DNA from: Treponema sp. UBA7570
Lineage (GTDB): Bacteria > Spirochaetota > Spirochaetia > Treponematales > Treponemataceae
Assembly (NCBI GenBank): GCA_002477955.1
Contig: DLLE01000043.1
Span: forward strand, 10,767-51,363
Direction of reading: 5' to 3'
Length of the DNA: 40,597 nt
This document shows positions 1 through 8,745 of this stretch, piece after piece (the stretch's first letter is position 1; every line of letters starts with the position of its first letter). The translations under genes and the position numbers were made by a program. The notes under the pieces were generated by a model. That model was not told the origin of the DNA, searched no databases, and was given only the letters and a program-made list of their open reading frames with translations.

Positions 1-1
1 G

Positions 2-2392
2 CAGGACGTCGAAAACGAATGGGGCTTAAAGCCAGAAAAAATACTTGATCTTTTAAGCCTTACGGGCGACAGCGCGGACAATGTTCCTGGAGTAAAAGGC
101 GTTGGTCCAAAAACTGCGGTAAAACTTTTAAACGAATACGGAAGCCTCGAAAAAATTTACGAAAACGCAGACTCGATAAAAGGAAGCATTGGCGAAAAAA
201 TCCGTTCGGACAAAGAAAACGCCTTTCTTTCAAAAAAACTGATTACTCTTGAAGAAAATGTTCCAATTGAAGAGCTAAAGCCAGAATGTGAAGACTGCCT
301 TGAAAATTTTAAAATAAAAAAACTTAATTTAGAAGAATTTTGCAGCGAAATGATAAAACGCGAACTTCCGGCACTGGCAAAAACATATTCTGAACTCAGC
401 GAAAAAACAGCAAAAACCGAGAAAACTTCCCCAAAAAACGAAAAAGATTCCGAGCAAAAAAAACAATTTTCGCAGGTTGCAACAGAAATCAAAAAAAATA
501 AGGGCGATTATTCTGCATGCACAGATTTGCAGGCATTAAAAAAATTTGTAGACGAAGCTCTAAAAACCGGAACTGCCGCATTTGACACAGAAACCGACAG
601 CCTCAACACACGCGAAGCAAATTTAGTGGGATTTTCTCTTGCGTACAAAAAAGGAAGCGGAATTTACGTTCCTTTGATTTTGAACGAAGATCCCCTCTTT
701 GCTCCGCCAATAATCTCAAAAAAAGACGCTTTTGAACAGTTAAAGCGAATATTTTTTTCGGAAACAACCGTTGTAATGCACAATGCAAAGTTTGACATTG
801 AAGTGCTTTTTTACAACGGACTTAATCTTTTGGGAAAAAATGCGTTAGGGATCGCCGCGAGCGCCCCCGTCGAGCAAGAGCCCGACCCGGCGCAAAGCGC
901 AGGGGAACGTCCGGATTTTAAACTTTGCGACACTATGGTTGCGGCTTGGCTTTTGGAACCTGACAGAACTGGAAAATCTCCTTTTGCGCTGGAAACTCTG
1001 GCAGAACAAAAACTGGGGCTTAAGGGCACGGAATTTGAAGAAATTGTCGGCAAAGACCAGACTTTTGCAGATGTAAAAATCGACGTTGCGGCAAAATACG
1101 GCGCGGAAGATTCTGATTTTACGCTGCAGCTTTGGCAACTTTTTGAAAACGAATTAAAAAGCTCAAATCTTTGGGAGCTTTTTGAAAAAATGGAAATGCA
1201 GGTTCTTCCAGTTCTTGCAAAAATGGAAATTGACGGAATTCATTTGGATTCTACCTGCCTTGCAAACTACGAAATTGAACTGAAAACCCAGATTTTAAAG
1301 GCAGAAAAAGAAATTTACGCTCAGGTCGGACACGAATTCAATATTGCTTCGCCAAAACAGCTGAGCGCGGTTCTTTTTGACGAAAGAAAACTCAAGCCGG
1401 GCAAAAAAACAAAGACCGGATACTCGACGGATACGGACGTCTTGGAATCTTTGCGCGAATTTGACTGCGTTCCTGGAATGATTTTGGATTATCGGGCAAA
1501 GGCAAAACTTCTTTCGACTTATGTTGAAACTTTGCCGAAAATGGCAGATTCTTCCGGAAGAGTTCACACAAATTTTATGCAGACTGGAACTGCAACAGGA
1601 AGACTTTCTTCAAAAGACCCGAATTTGCAAAATATTCCGGTTCGCTCGGAAGAAGGACGAAAAATCCGTTCGGCTTTTACAGCGCCTCAGGGAAAAGTCT
1701 TGATTTCGGCAGATTATGCTCAGATTGAGCTTGTAATCCTCGCCCATTTAAGCGGAGATGAAAACTTGAGCAAAGCGTTCAACGAAGGAACCGATGTTCA
1801 CAAGTCGACGGCCGCCTTGATTTACGGACTTCCGATGGAAAGCGTAACGGCAGAAATGCGCAGAAATGCAAAAACCCTCAACTTCGGTTTAATGTACGGA
1901 ATGGGCGCTTTTTCGCTGGCAAAGGACTTGAAAATTTCAAGAACCCAGGCCTCAGAATTTATTGCAAACTATTTTATGGTCTATTCGGGCGTGCGCAATT
2001 TTTTTGACAAAAACGTTGAACAGGCAGAAAAAAACGGTTTTATCGAAACGATTATGGGACGCAGACGGTGGATCCGCGGAATAAATTCTGCAAACAAAAT
2101 GGAAAAAGAAGGTGCAATCCGCATTGCAAAAAACAGTCCAATTCAAGGAAGCGCGGCAGACATTGTAAAAAAAGCGATGATTGACGTTTCTAAGGCGCTC
2201 GAAGAAAATCCGACAGGAGCAAGGCTTTTGCTTCAGGTTCACGACGAATTGATTTTTGAATGTCCAGAAGGCCAAAAGCCGGTAAGCGACACAATCGCCC
2301 TTATAACCGAAAAAATGGAACACGCAGTTCAGTTGAATGTTCCTTTGAGAGTAAGCGTAGAAAGCGGAAAAACCTGGGGCGAATTCCACTAA
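2..2392 (+). CDS. polA: DNA polymerase I, 5' end outside window
   Basis: DNA polymerase I for gap filling, Okazaki fragment maturation and repair. The reading frame is open from base 2, so the N-terminus lies outside the window; 796 residues are visible. Residues 1-115 are the end of the 5'-3' exonuclease domain, with the helix-hairpin-helix DSADNVPGVKGVGPKTA. The 3'-5' exonuclease domain looks active: FDTETD (Exo I), HNAKFD (Exo II) and YGAED (Exo III). The polymerase domain has motif A DYAQIEL, motif B RRNAKTLNFGLMYG and motif C QVHDELIFE. The oddity is a GC-rich block at 842-912 that adds about 24 residues between Exo II and the following conserved DTMVAAWLLEP, where E. coli PolA has only a few residues; it matches the family A repeats in reverse orientation. 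An internal ATG at 350 is not the start, since conserved domain sequence precedes it. coaE follows after 12 bases and is probably co-transcribed. Confidence 0.97.
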   Translation, partial: QDVENEWGLKPEKILDLLSLTGDSADNVPGVKGVGPKTAVKLLNEYGSLEKIYENADSIKGSIGEKIRSDKENAFLSKKLITLEENVPIEELKPECEDCLENFKIKKLNLEEFCSEMIKRELPALAKTYSELSEKTAKTEKTSPKNEKDSEQKKQFSQVATEIKKNKGDYSACTDLQALKKFVDEALKTGTAAFDTETDSLNTREANLVGFSLAYKKGSGIYVPLILNEDPLFAPPIISKKDAFEQLKRIFFSETTVVMHNAKFDIEVLFYNGLNLLGKNALGIAASAPVEQEPDPAQSAGERPDFKLCDTMVAAWLLEPDRTGKSPFALETLAEQKLGLKGTEFEEIVGKDQTFADVKIDVAAKYGAEDSDFTLQLWQLFENELKSSNLWELFEKMEMQVLPVLAKMEIDGIHLDSTCLANYEIELKTQILKAEKEIYAQVGHEFNIASPKQLSAVLFDERKLKPGKKTKTGYSTDTDVLESLREFDCVPGMILDYRAKAKLLSTYVETLPKMADSSGRVHTNFMQTGTATGRLSSKDPNLQNIPVRSEEGRKIRSAFTAPQGKVLISADYAQIELVILAHLSGDENLSKAFNEGTDVHKSTAALIYGLPMESVTAEMRRNAKTLNFGLMYGMGAFSLAKDLKISRTQASEFIANYFMVYSGVRNFFDKNVEQAEKNGFIETIMGRRRWIRGINSANKMEKEGAIRIAKNSPIQGSAADIVKKAMIDVSKALEENPTGARLLLQVHDELIFECPEGQKPVSDTIALITEKMEHAVQLNVPLRVSVESGKTWGEFH
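842..912 (-). repeat. Family A element copy 1, inserted in frame in polA
   Basis: GC-rich block inside an AT-rich gene. Read on the minus strand it starts GGACGTTCCCC, contains GCGCCGGGTCGGGC and ends CCCTAACGC, like the intergenic family A elements (start GGGCGTT, end CTAACGC). The frame stays open and encodes about 24 Ala-, Pro- and Glu-rich residues. The 5' end has one change (GGACGTT for GGGCGTT), so the terminal pairing is slightly degraded compared with the intergenic copies. Confidence 0.75.
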
Positions 2393-2404
2393 TTTTGAAA
2401 ATTT

Positions 2405-3025
2405 ATGAAAAAAATTGTAAAACTTTCTGACAAAAATTTTTTTTTAAAATTGATTCCTGACTCGCCGGAAATAATCTGTCTTTGCGGACAGATGGCGGCA
2501 GGAAAAAACTATGCCGCTCAAAAACTATGCTCGCAAACTGCGGACAAAAAATGCGTTTCCCTAGACCTCGACAAGACAGTACATCTTGCAATCGAAAAAC
2601 TCACACCGCAAATTCTCCAAACCTTTGAGAAAGACGCAAAAAAAGCAAAAATCGAATTGCAAAACAAAGACGGCAGCCTCAACAGGCGTGCGCTCGGCGC
2701 CTTGATTTTTGCGCGGCCGGACTTGCTAAAAAAACAAGAAGACCTCGTTTATCCGGAAACTGTCCGCCTTGCAAAAGAATTTATCGCGCAGAATAAAAAC
2801 AAAACCATTTTTCTAAACGCGACAGTCCTTTACAAGACGCCGCAACTTTTGGAGCTTTGCTCAAAAATCTATTTTGTCACTGCACCATTCATAAAACGCC
2901 TTATACGCGCAAAACGCCGCGACAAAATGCCTCTCAAACAGATAATAAAACGTTTTAAAACCCAAAACAAACTTCTTTCCGAATATAAAAAAACAAAACT
3001 TCCAGTCATCTTCATAAAAAACTAA
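2405..3025 (+). CDS. coaE: Dephospho-CoA kinase, divergent
   Basis: Probable dephospho-CoA kinase, which phosphorylates the ribose 3'-OH of dephospho-CoA with ATP in the last step of coenzyme A synthesis. It has 206 residues, normal for the family. Seen: a P-loop GQMAAGKN at 28-35, an LDLDK stretch (51-57 region) at the place of the CoaE DADK motif, and DGSLNRRALGALIF, matching the family signature DGxLdRxxLgxxVF. The P-loop ends in Asn where Ser or Thr normally coordinates magnesium, and the usual HP after the signature reads YPE, so the protein is divergent. It follows polA by 12 bases with no clear ribosome binding site, suggesting translation after polA on the same mRNA. The C-terminus is Lys-rich. 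Assignment rests on the signature and length; a related P-loop kinase is the alternative. Confidence 0.8.
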   Translation: MKKIVKLSDKNFFLKLIPDSPEIICLCGQMAAGKNYAAQKLCSQTADKKCVSLDLDKTVHLAIEKLTPQILQTFEKDAKKAKIELQNKDGSLNRRALGALIFARPDLLKKQEDLVYPETVRLAKEFIAQNKNKTIFLNATVLYKTPQLLELCSKIYFVTAPFIKRLIRAKRRDKMPLKQIIKRFKTQNKLLSEYKKTKLPVIFIKN

Positions 3026-3093
3026 ACATTTTTTTTGAAATTCCGATAAAAACTATAGTGAAAAAATTGCACTGTATCGGGAGCTAAAATATT

Positions 3094-4020
3094 ATGGAAC
3101 AGAAAAAAACTTTATGGATTGTCGCTGCATCAGGTATATTTTTATTGGTAGTCGCAGGCGCTGCCCTTTTGCTTTCCTTTCAAAAAACAGGCGCATCTCA
3201 AACTTACTCAAATCCTGCTGACGGCTGGGTTTCTTCTGCAAAAGTTCCAGATTCATCAATTTTTGCAGAAAACAATCAGACATTAAACAGCAACTCACAG
3301 ACCACAGCTCAGGATGCGGTTCAGCCTTTGCCGCAGTCAAACGCAAATGCAATTGCACAGACCGGCATTGAACCTCAAAAACAGTTCGCTCAAAACACAA
3401 ATCAGCAGAACGAAAGCTCTTCTCCAAACGAAAATCCAATCAACGCAAAAAATGTAACCGTATTTACAGACAGCGCTCTCGTTTATGGAACAGGAACAAC
3501 CACAACAATCGACTTAAATGCGCTCAAAACAAACCCAAATGCCGTTTCGCAGGTTACACCTCAAAACATTTACACGGCAGAGCAGTTAAACGAAAATAAC
3601 AGAAACGAAAAAGCGGAAAAAACAGCTGTTCCGCAAGCTCAAACAGAATCAAAGCCAAAAACAACCGCCGTTTCAAAAACAGTTTCAAAAAAAGAAACTC
3701 CGGCAAAAAAAGTTACAGCAACTGCAAAATCTGTTTCAAAAACCGCAAAATCGGCAAAAACCACAGCGCAAAAACCAGTTTCTTACTGGATTCAGGTGGG
3801 CTCATACGAAGCAAAAAAATCCGCGGACGAAGCGCGCACAAGCCTCGAAAACAACAAAATTCCGAACGAAGTGTTCACTTACAACGACGCAAAAGGAAAA
3901 TTGTTCTACCGTGTACGCGTCGGACCTTACACAACAAAAAGCGAAGCCGAATATTGGCAAAAACGCATTGCCTCGACAAATGAATTTGCAAAAATAAACA
4001 GCTATATAGTTCAAAATTAA
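3094..4020 (+). CDS. Membrane-anchored SPOR-domain protein
   Basis: Type II membrane protein predicted to bind peptidoglycan. One transmembrane segment lies near residues 7-30 (LWIVAASGIFLLVVAGAALL), followed by a long low-complexity linker rich in Asn, Gln, Thr, Lys and Ala (about 31-228). A C-terminal SPOR domain spans about 230-308, beginning YWIQVGSYEAKKSADEA and including FYRVRVGPYTTKSEAE. SPOR domains bind glycan strands lacking stem peptides, typically at division sites, so a role in division or wall remodelling is inferred. A GGGAG stretch at 3079-3083 lies 10 bases before the ATG. Family A copy 2 begins on the base after the stop codon. Confidence 0.88.
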   Translation: MEQKKTLWIVAASGIFLLVVAGAALLLSFQKTGASQTYSNPADGWVSSAKVPDSSIFAENNQTLNSNSQTTAQDAVQPLPQSNANAIAQTGIEPQKQFAQNTNQQNESSSPNENPINAKNVTVFTDSALVYGTGTTTTIDLNALKTNPNAVSQVTPQNIYTAEQLNENNRNEKAEKTAVPQAQTESKPKTTAVSKTVSKKETPAKKVTATAKSVSKTAKSAKTTAQKPVSYWIQVGSYEAKKSADEARTSLENNKIPNEVFTYNDAKGKLFYRVRVGPYTTKSEAEYWQKRIASTNEFAKINSYIVQN

Positions 4021-4116
4021 GGGCGGCTGGGGCAATTCTTGCCCCACCATGCTTTCCGGGGCTACGACCAAACGCAGGCGTTTGTTTGCCTCCGGCCCCC
4101 CTCCAATCATTGCCGC
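4021..4116 (+). repeat. Family A element copy 2
   Basis: GC-rich element that begins GGGCGGC directly after the upstream TAA and ends TTGCCGC. The terminal bases GCGGC and GCCGC are complementary. Internal perfect hairpins are GGGGCAA-TTC-TTGCCCC (4029-4045) and CAAACGC-AG-GCGTTTG (4059-4074). No credible ORF is present. Confidence 0.75.
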
Positions 4117-4195
4117 AAAATAAAATTCCCGTTTTTTTTCAAAAATATTTCCAAAAAATTGTCAAAAATTAACATTCATCTCAACTTATATTGTG

Positions 4196-5659
4196 ATGAA
4201 AAGATTATTTCTATTAGGTTTTATTTTACAAATATTTTTTCCAGCTTTCGGAAAAGAGCCTCAATTCAATTTTGAATTAAAATCCAGCGGAAACTTTTAT
4301 TTTTCTGCAAACGAACAAAATTCTTTTTCAGGTTCAGGCGGAATTCTGGTTAACTTCGGTTCAATTTTTTTGAGAGGCTTTGTTTCTGTTCCAAAAAGCG
4401 AATTTTCAGAATTTTCTTCTGCCTTTAAATCGAAAAATTTTAATTCGATTTTTTCAGACAGACGCTGGAGCGCAAATTCAACTCTTTTTAAAAACACAAT
4501 TCCTTTAACGCTTGCCGCAGGTTCAATCAGTTTTTCAAAATCGATTGGACGCTTAAAAAATCCTGTGCCCGCAATTTCGTCAAATCCTGTTCAAAAAAGT
4601 TTTCCGGTTTCGGCAGGAATCGGCTTTTCTCTTCCGACTATTTCCTCAACCGAAAAGCCGCCCGCCTTTTTCTGCAGTCTGGATTTTTTTAAGAAAAACA
4701 TTCCGTTTTTGGTCCAGGCAGCGTTCAGACACGAAGACCGGGCGGCTTTTTTTAGCGCAAAAACAAAAATTCATTTTTCAAAAAAAATATTTTTTCAAAG
4801 CCACATAACTTTTTCTTCAACAATTCTGGAAAATAATTCTTCGTATCTTAAAAAAAACAACTGTACTTTTACAAGCCAAAGATGCAATTCTTTTTTCTGG
4901 GAAAACTTTTTCATCTCGCCTTTTTTTAAATTCAATTTTTATTCATGTTTTCAGCAAAATCCTTACGGAATCAACGCTTTTTACTTTAATTCAAAAATAA
5001 GACTTTCAGCGCAAAATTTTATTCTTGATGCTTCTTTTTTTGCAATTCCGACAACAAAAATTTCTCCAAAAGCGGTTCCGCTCATTTCTTCAGATTCGTC
5101 AATCATAAAAACGGCAGAGCAGGCTTCTTTAAACCCGCAGCTTGTTTTTCTTACGAAAGGCGGAAATTTGCTCAGATTCGGCATAACTGCCACCGAAACA
5201 TGGAAAATTGCCGGAACAAGCGAAGTTTCTTCAATAAATATTGCAAAAATTGCGGCAGGCTTTATCTTTGAAAAACCAAATTTTTCGTTCAAATCGAATT
5301 TTACCGGCGGAAACATTCTTATTTCTGGAAATCCGCCTTCAAAAAGTTCAATTCCAAATAAATTTTACGAAATTCTGTTCGGCATATCAAAAACTTCTCC
5401 GAATTTTTCAAAAAAATTTACTATAAAAGGAAGACATTATCCGTCTAAAACCGAAAATGACAGCGTAAAACAAGAATTTTCGCTAGATTCTTCAATATCG
5501 CTCGGAAGAAAACGCAACATAAGAATTTCTGGTTCGCTCGCTTCAGTTTTATACAACGGAACAAAAGACAGCAGCACATATTCTCTGTCCGCCGCCTGGA
5601 AAATTAAAAAAAAGCACTTTACATCATCAATAAAAATCACATTCAAACAAAAAAACTAA
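4196..5659 (+). CDS. Secreted protein of unknown function
   Basis: Not recognised. The 487-residue product begins MKRLFLLGFILQIFFPAFG, a good signal peptide with cleavage expected after about residue 19-21. The mature part is rich in Phe, Ser, Asn and Lys, has no predicted internal helix, and shows many short alternating hydrophobic/polar stretches, as expected for beta-strand-rich exported or outer-membrane proteins. No repeat or catalytic motif was found. A GTG directly precedes the ATG (4193) and could also be used; there is no Shine-Dalgarno sequence, and TATATT lies just upstream. The gene stands alone between family A copy 2 and the fusA promoter region. A treponemal outer-membrane beta-barrel is a guess, not a call. 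Confidence 0.7.
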   Translation: MKRLFLLGFILQIFFPAFGKEPQFNFELKSSGNFYFSANEQNSFSGSGGILVNFGSIFLRGFVSVPKSEFSEFSSAFKSKNFNSIFSDRRWSANSTLFKNTIPLTLAAGSISFSKSIGRLKNPVPAISSNPVQKSFPVSAGIGFSLPTISSTEKPPAFFCSLDFFKKNIPFLVQAAFRHEDRAAFFSAKTKIHFSKKIFFQSHITFSSTILENNSSYLKKNNCTFTSQRCNSFFWENFFISPFFKFNFYSCFQQNPYGINAFYFNSKIRLSAQNFILDASFFAIPTTKISPKAVPLISSDSSIIKTAEQASLNPQLVFLTKGGNLLRFGITATETWKIAGTSEVSSINIAKIAAGFIFEKPNFSFKSNFTGGNILISGNPPSKSSIPNKFYEILFGISKTSPNFSKKFTIKGRHYPSKTENDSVKQEFSLDSSISLGRKRNIRISGSLASVLYNGTKDSSTYSLSAAWKIKKKHFTSSIKITFKQKN

Positions 5660-5731
5660 CAACAATTGATTATTTTTTTTAGCGCAAGGTTTTGTTTTTA
5701 AGGAATTAAAGTAATTTTTACTTTTTACCAA

Positions 5732-5760
5732 TTGAATAACGTACAAAATTCAGTTATATT
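5732..5760 (+). promoter_or_regulatory. Putative fusA promoter
   Basis: TTGAAT (5732-5737), 17-base spacer, TATATT (5755-5760), followed by an AT-rich leader of about 85 bases to the fusA ATG. The fit to a sigma-70-type promoter is good, but in AT-rich DNA such matches occur by chance. The rest of 5660-5850 shows no gene or obvious RNA structure. Confidence 0.45.
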
Positions 5761-5850
5761 GTTTTAATCTACCGTTATCTTGAAATCATTATATATGATA
5801 AATTTTTAAACGGTTTTTAAATTGTAAACTTTTTTTTGAGAGGTAACAAT

Positions 5851-7935
5851 ATGGCTTTTGATATTACTAAAGTACGTAATATCGGTATCAGTGCCCACAT
5901 TGACTCAGGCAAAACAACAACTTCTGAACGTATTTTGTTCTATTGTAACAAAATTCACGCTATTCACGAAGTTCGCGGTAAAGACGGTGTTGGCGCTGTA
6001 ATGGATAACATGGAACTGGAACGCGAACGCGGTATTACAATCCAGTCAGCTGCAACACAGGTTCAATGGAAAGACACAACAATCAACTTGATCGACACAC
6101 CGGGACACGTTGACTTTACAGTAGAAGTTGAACGCTCTCTTCGCGTTCTTGACGGTGCAATCATGATTCTCTGTGCTGTAGCAGGTGTTCAGTCACAGTC
6201 TATTACAGTAGACCGACAGCTCAAACGCTATCATGTACCTCGCGTTGCATTCGTAAACAAATGCGACCGTCAGGGTGCAAATCCAATTCGTGTATGCGGT
6301 CAGCTTCGCGACAAACTCGCTCTCAATGCACACATGGTTGAACTTCCAATCGGTCTTGAAGACAAACTCGAAGGTGTTGTAGACCTCGTTGGAATGAAAG
6401 CAATTTACTTCGATGGTGAAAACGGTGAAAATCTCCGCTATGCAGATATTCCAGCTCATATGAAAGACGATGCCGCACGCTATCATCAGGAATTGATTGA
6501 AGAAGCAGCAAACTTCGATGACGCCCTTATGGAAAAAGTTCTCGAAGGCGAAGAACCAACAGAAGAAGAACTCATTGCTGCAATCCGCAAGGGAACTCTT
6601 GCAGAACAGTTTGTCAGTGTATTCTGCGGTTCAGCTCACGTAAACAAAGGTATTCAACCACTTCTCGATGGTGTTGTCCGCTATCTTCCTAACCCGACAG
6701 AAGTTCACAACTATGCTCTCGATCTCGACAAAAACGAAGAACAAGTTGAACTTTTCAATGTTCCAGACAAGCCAGCTGTTGCACTCGCATTCAAACTCGA
6801 TGATGGTCAGTTCGGTCAGCTCACATACATCCGTATTTACCAGGGACGTATTCCAAAAGGATGCGAACTTACAAATACTCGTACAGGCAAAAGATTCAAG
6901 GTTGGTCGTCTTGTACGCATGAATTCTGCTGCAATGGAAGATATTAGCGTTGGAGAACCAGGCGACATCTGTGCATTGTTCGGTGTTGACTGTGCTTCAG
7001 GCGATACTTTCTGTGCAGAAGGAATCAACGTAGCTATGACTTCTATGTTCGTTCCAAAGCCAGTTATTTCCCAGGCTATCAAGCCAAAAGACAAGTCAAT
7101 GGCCGCAAATTTTGCTAAAGCCCTCAACCGCTTTACAAAAGAAGACCCTACCTTCCAGACAGAGCTTGATCCAGAATCAAATGAAACAATCATCAAAGGT
7201 ATGGGTGAACTCCACCTTGCAGTATACGTTGAGCGTATGAAACGTGAATACAAATGCGAAGTAGAAGTAACTCCTCCAAAGGTTGCTTACCGTGAATCAA
7301 TCCAGGCTCGTGCAGACTTCAACTACACACACAAAAAGCAGACAGGTGGTTCTGGTCAGTACGGACGCGTTGCAGGATTCATGGAGCCTCTCGCCGACAA
7401 AGACTACGAATTTGTAGACGCAATCAAGGGCGGTGCAATTCCTAACGAATACATTCCTTCTTGTGATAAAGGTTTCCGCCGCGCAATGGAAAAAGGCTCT
7501 CTTATCGGAGCTCCAGTTGTTGGTGTAAAAATAACAATTAACGACGGTCAGTACCATCCAGTTGACTCTTCTGATATTGCATTCCAGACAGCTGCTATCG
7601 GTGCATTCCGTGAAGCTTATGAAAAGGCAAAGCCTGTTATTCTTGAACCAATCATGAAGGTTTCTATCGAAGGACCTACTGAATTCCAGGGAAATATGTT
7701 TGGTCTTATCAACCAGCGCCGTGGTGTAATTCTCGAATCAACAGATGAAAACAACATCTCAACTGTAAACGCAGAAGTTCCACTTTCAGAAATGTTCGGA
7801 TTCTCAACAATCCTTCGTTCTTCTACACAGGGAAAAGCTGAATTTACAATGGAATTCCTTAAATATGGAAAAGTTCCAAACGCTGTAGCTGATGAGCTTA
7901 TCAAAAAGCATCAGGAAGCAAAAAAGAACGCTTAA
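5851..7935 (+). CDS. fusA: Elongation factor G, spirochaete/mitochondria-like type
   Basis: GTPase that drives ribosomal translocation. The ATG at 5851 is chosen because GAGAGGT lies just upstream and MAFDITKVRNIGISAHID is the usual N-terminus; an in-frame TTG at 5836 lies before the Shine-Dalgarno sequence. It has 694 residues. GTPase motifs are G1 AHIDSGKT (15-22), G2 RERGITI (58-64), G3 DTPGH (82-86), G4 NKCD (136-139) and a G5-like CGSAH. Ser in G1 instead of Ala, and Cys in NKCD, resemble the mitochondrial EF-G1 group also found in spirochaetes (spdEFG), so it may have a recycling paralogue elsewhere. Codon choice is less A/T-skewed than in neighbours, fitting high expression. A hairpin follows the stop. 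Confidence 0.96.
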   Translation: MAFDITKVRNIGISAHIDSGKTTTSERILFYCNKIHAIHEVRGKDGVGAVMDNMELERERGITIQSAATQVQWKDTTINLIDTPGHVDFTVEVERSLRVLDGAIMILCAVAGVQSQSITVDRQLKRYHVPRVAFVNKCDRQGANPIRVCGQLRDKLALNAHMVELPIGLEDKLEGVVDLVGMKAIYFDGENGENLRYADIPAHMKDDAARYHQELIEEAANFDDALMEKVLEGEEPTEEELIAAIRKGTLAEQFVSVFCGSAHVNKGIQPLLDGVVRYLPNPTEVHNYALDLDKNEEQVELFNVPDKPAVALAFKLDDGQFGQLTYIRIYQGRIPKGCELTNTRTGKRFKVGRLVRMNSAAMEDISVGEPGDICALFGVDCASGDTFCAEGINVAMTSMFVPKPVISQAIKPKDKSMAANFAKALNRFTKEDPTFQTELDPESNETIIKGMGELHLAVYVERMKREYKCEVEVTPPKVAYRESIQARADFNYTHKKQTGGSGQYGRVAGFMEPLADKDYEFVDAIKGGAIPNEYIPSCDKGFRRAMEKGSLIGAPVVGVKITINDGQYHPVDSSDIAFQTAAIGAFREAYEKAKPVILEPIMKVSIEGPTEFQGNMFGLINQRRGVILESTDENNISTVNAEVPLSEMFGFSTILRSSTQGKAEFTMEFLKYGKVPNAVADELIKKHQEAKKNA

Positions 7936-7956
7936 TTCGATTTAAGCAACTCAAAA

Positions 7957-7979
7957 AAGTCCGGTATTTTGCCGGACTT
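7957..7979 (+). terminator. Hairpin after fusA
   Basis: AAGTCCGG, 7-base loop, CCGGACTT: a perfect 8-bp stem just after the fusA stop. No T-run follows on the plus strand, so it may be an mRNA 3'-end stabiliser or attenuator limiting read-through into the next gene, not a full intrinsic terminator. Confidence 0.5.
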
Positions 7980-8001
7980 ACATTTCCTATAGGAGAAACA
8001 C

Positions 8002-8676
8002 ATGGTAAAACAGGATCTTTACAATAAAAGCCCAGTTCGCCTTTTTGATGCTGCAACAGAAGGTGGTCTTAAAGAAGGTGGCCTCGGTCTAGTTACTTCT
8101 AAAAAAGGCTTGGGAAAGACATCAGTGCTTGTTCAGTTTGGAATGGACACTTTGTTAAAAGACGAACAGCTTGTTCACGTAACTTTTGATCTTCATTCTT
8201 CAAACGTAATTTCATGGTACGATGGAATTTTTGCAGAAATTGCTAAAAAATCAGCAGGAAACAGTGCGGAACTAAAAACAGATGTAGTTTCAAAACGCAC
8301 AATCCTCAACTTCTCTCTCGACAACTTCTCTGTTACAAAAGTTGTAAACACACTCAAAGCTCTTTCTGCAGCAGGAATTGCTGTAAAAGGCGTTGTAATG
8401 GACGGAATCGACTTTACAAAAGTTTCAGAAGACGATGTTAAAGCAGTTGCAGGCTATGCACAGTCAGAAAAAGTAACTGTATGGACTTCTGCAACATCAG
8501 AAGGCGCTAAACTTGCAGATGTAGTTCCTGCAAACTTGGAAAAATATTTCGATGTTGTTATAAATCTCTCTCAGACAGGTTCAAACGTCGCTGTAGATAT
8601 TCTTAAACTCGGCGACAAAAAAGACGTAGAATCTGGTCTTAAGCTTGATTCAAAAACATTGCTTATTTCTAAATAA
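8002..8676 (+). CDS. P-loop NTPase-like protein (RecA/KaiC-like), unknown role
   Basis: Not recognised as a named gene. The 224-residue product has near its N-terminus a Walker A-like segment LVTSKKGLGKTSVLVQFG (about residues 30-47) and a possible Walker B strand VKGVVMDGIDF (about 131-141), in the spacing of RecA/KaiC-type folds. The first Gly of the canonical GxxxxGKT is replaced (SKKGLGKT), so nucleotide binding is plausible but unproven. There is no signal peptide or membrane segment. A strong AGGAG lies 8 bases before the ATG. It lies 66 bases after fusA behind a hairpin, and codon use resembles fusA, hinting at good expression. A strong bidirectional terminator follows. Confidence 0.75.
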   Translation: MVKQDLYNKSPVRLFDAATEGGLKEGGLGLVTSKKGLGKTSVLVQFGMDTLLKDEQLVHVTFDLHSSNVISWYDGIFAEIAKKSAGNSAELKTDVVSKRTILNFSLDNFSVTKVVNTLKALSAAGIAVKGVVMDGIDFTKVSEDDVKAVAGYAQSEKVTVWTSATSEGAKLADVVPANLEKYFDVVINLSQTGSNVAVDILKLGDKKDVESGLKLDSKTLLISK

Positions 8677-8696
8677 ACATAATTTTTAGAAGCAAC

Positions 8697-8728
8697 AAAA
8701 AGCCCGTGGCATTCGCCACGGGCTTTTT
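8697..8728. terminator. Bidirectional intrinsic terminator
   Basis: AAAAAGCCCGTGGC, ATTC loop, GCCACGGGCTTTTT: a perfect stem with a T-run on both strands. It separates the plus-strand P-loop gene from the convergent minus-strand membrane protein gene. Confidence 0.93.
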
Positions 8729-8745
8729 GTTGTGATTTTTTTAAC

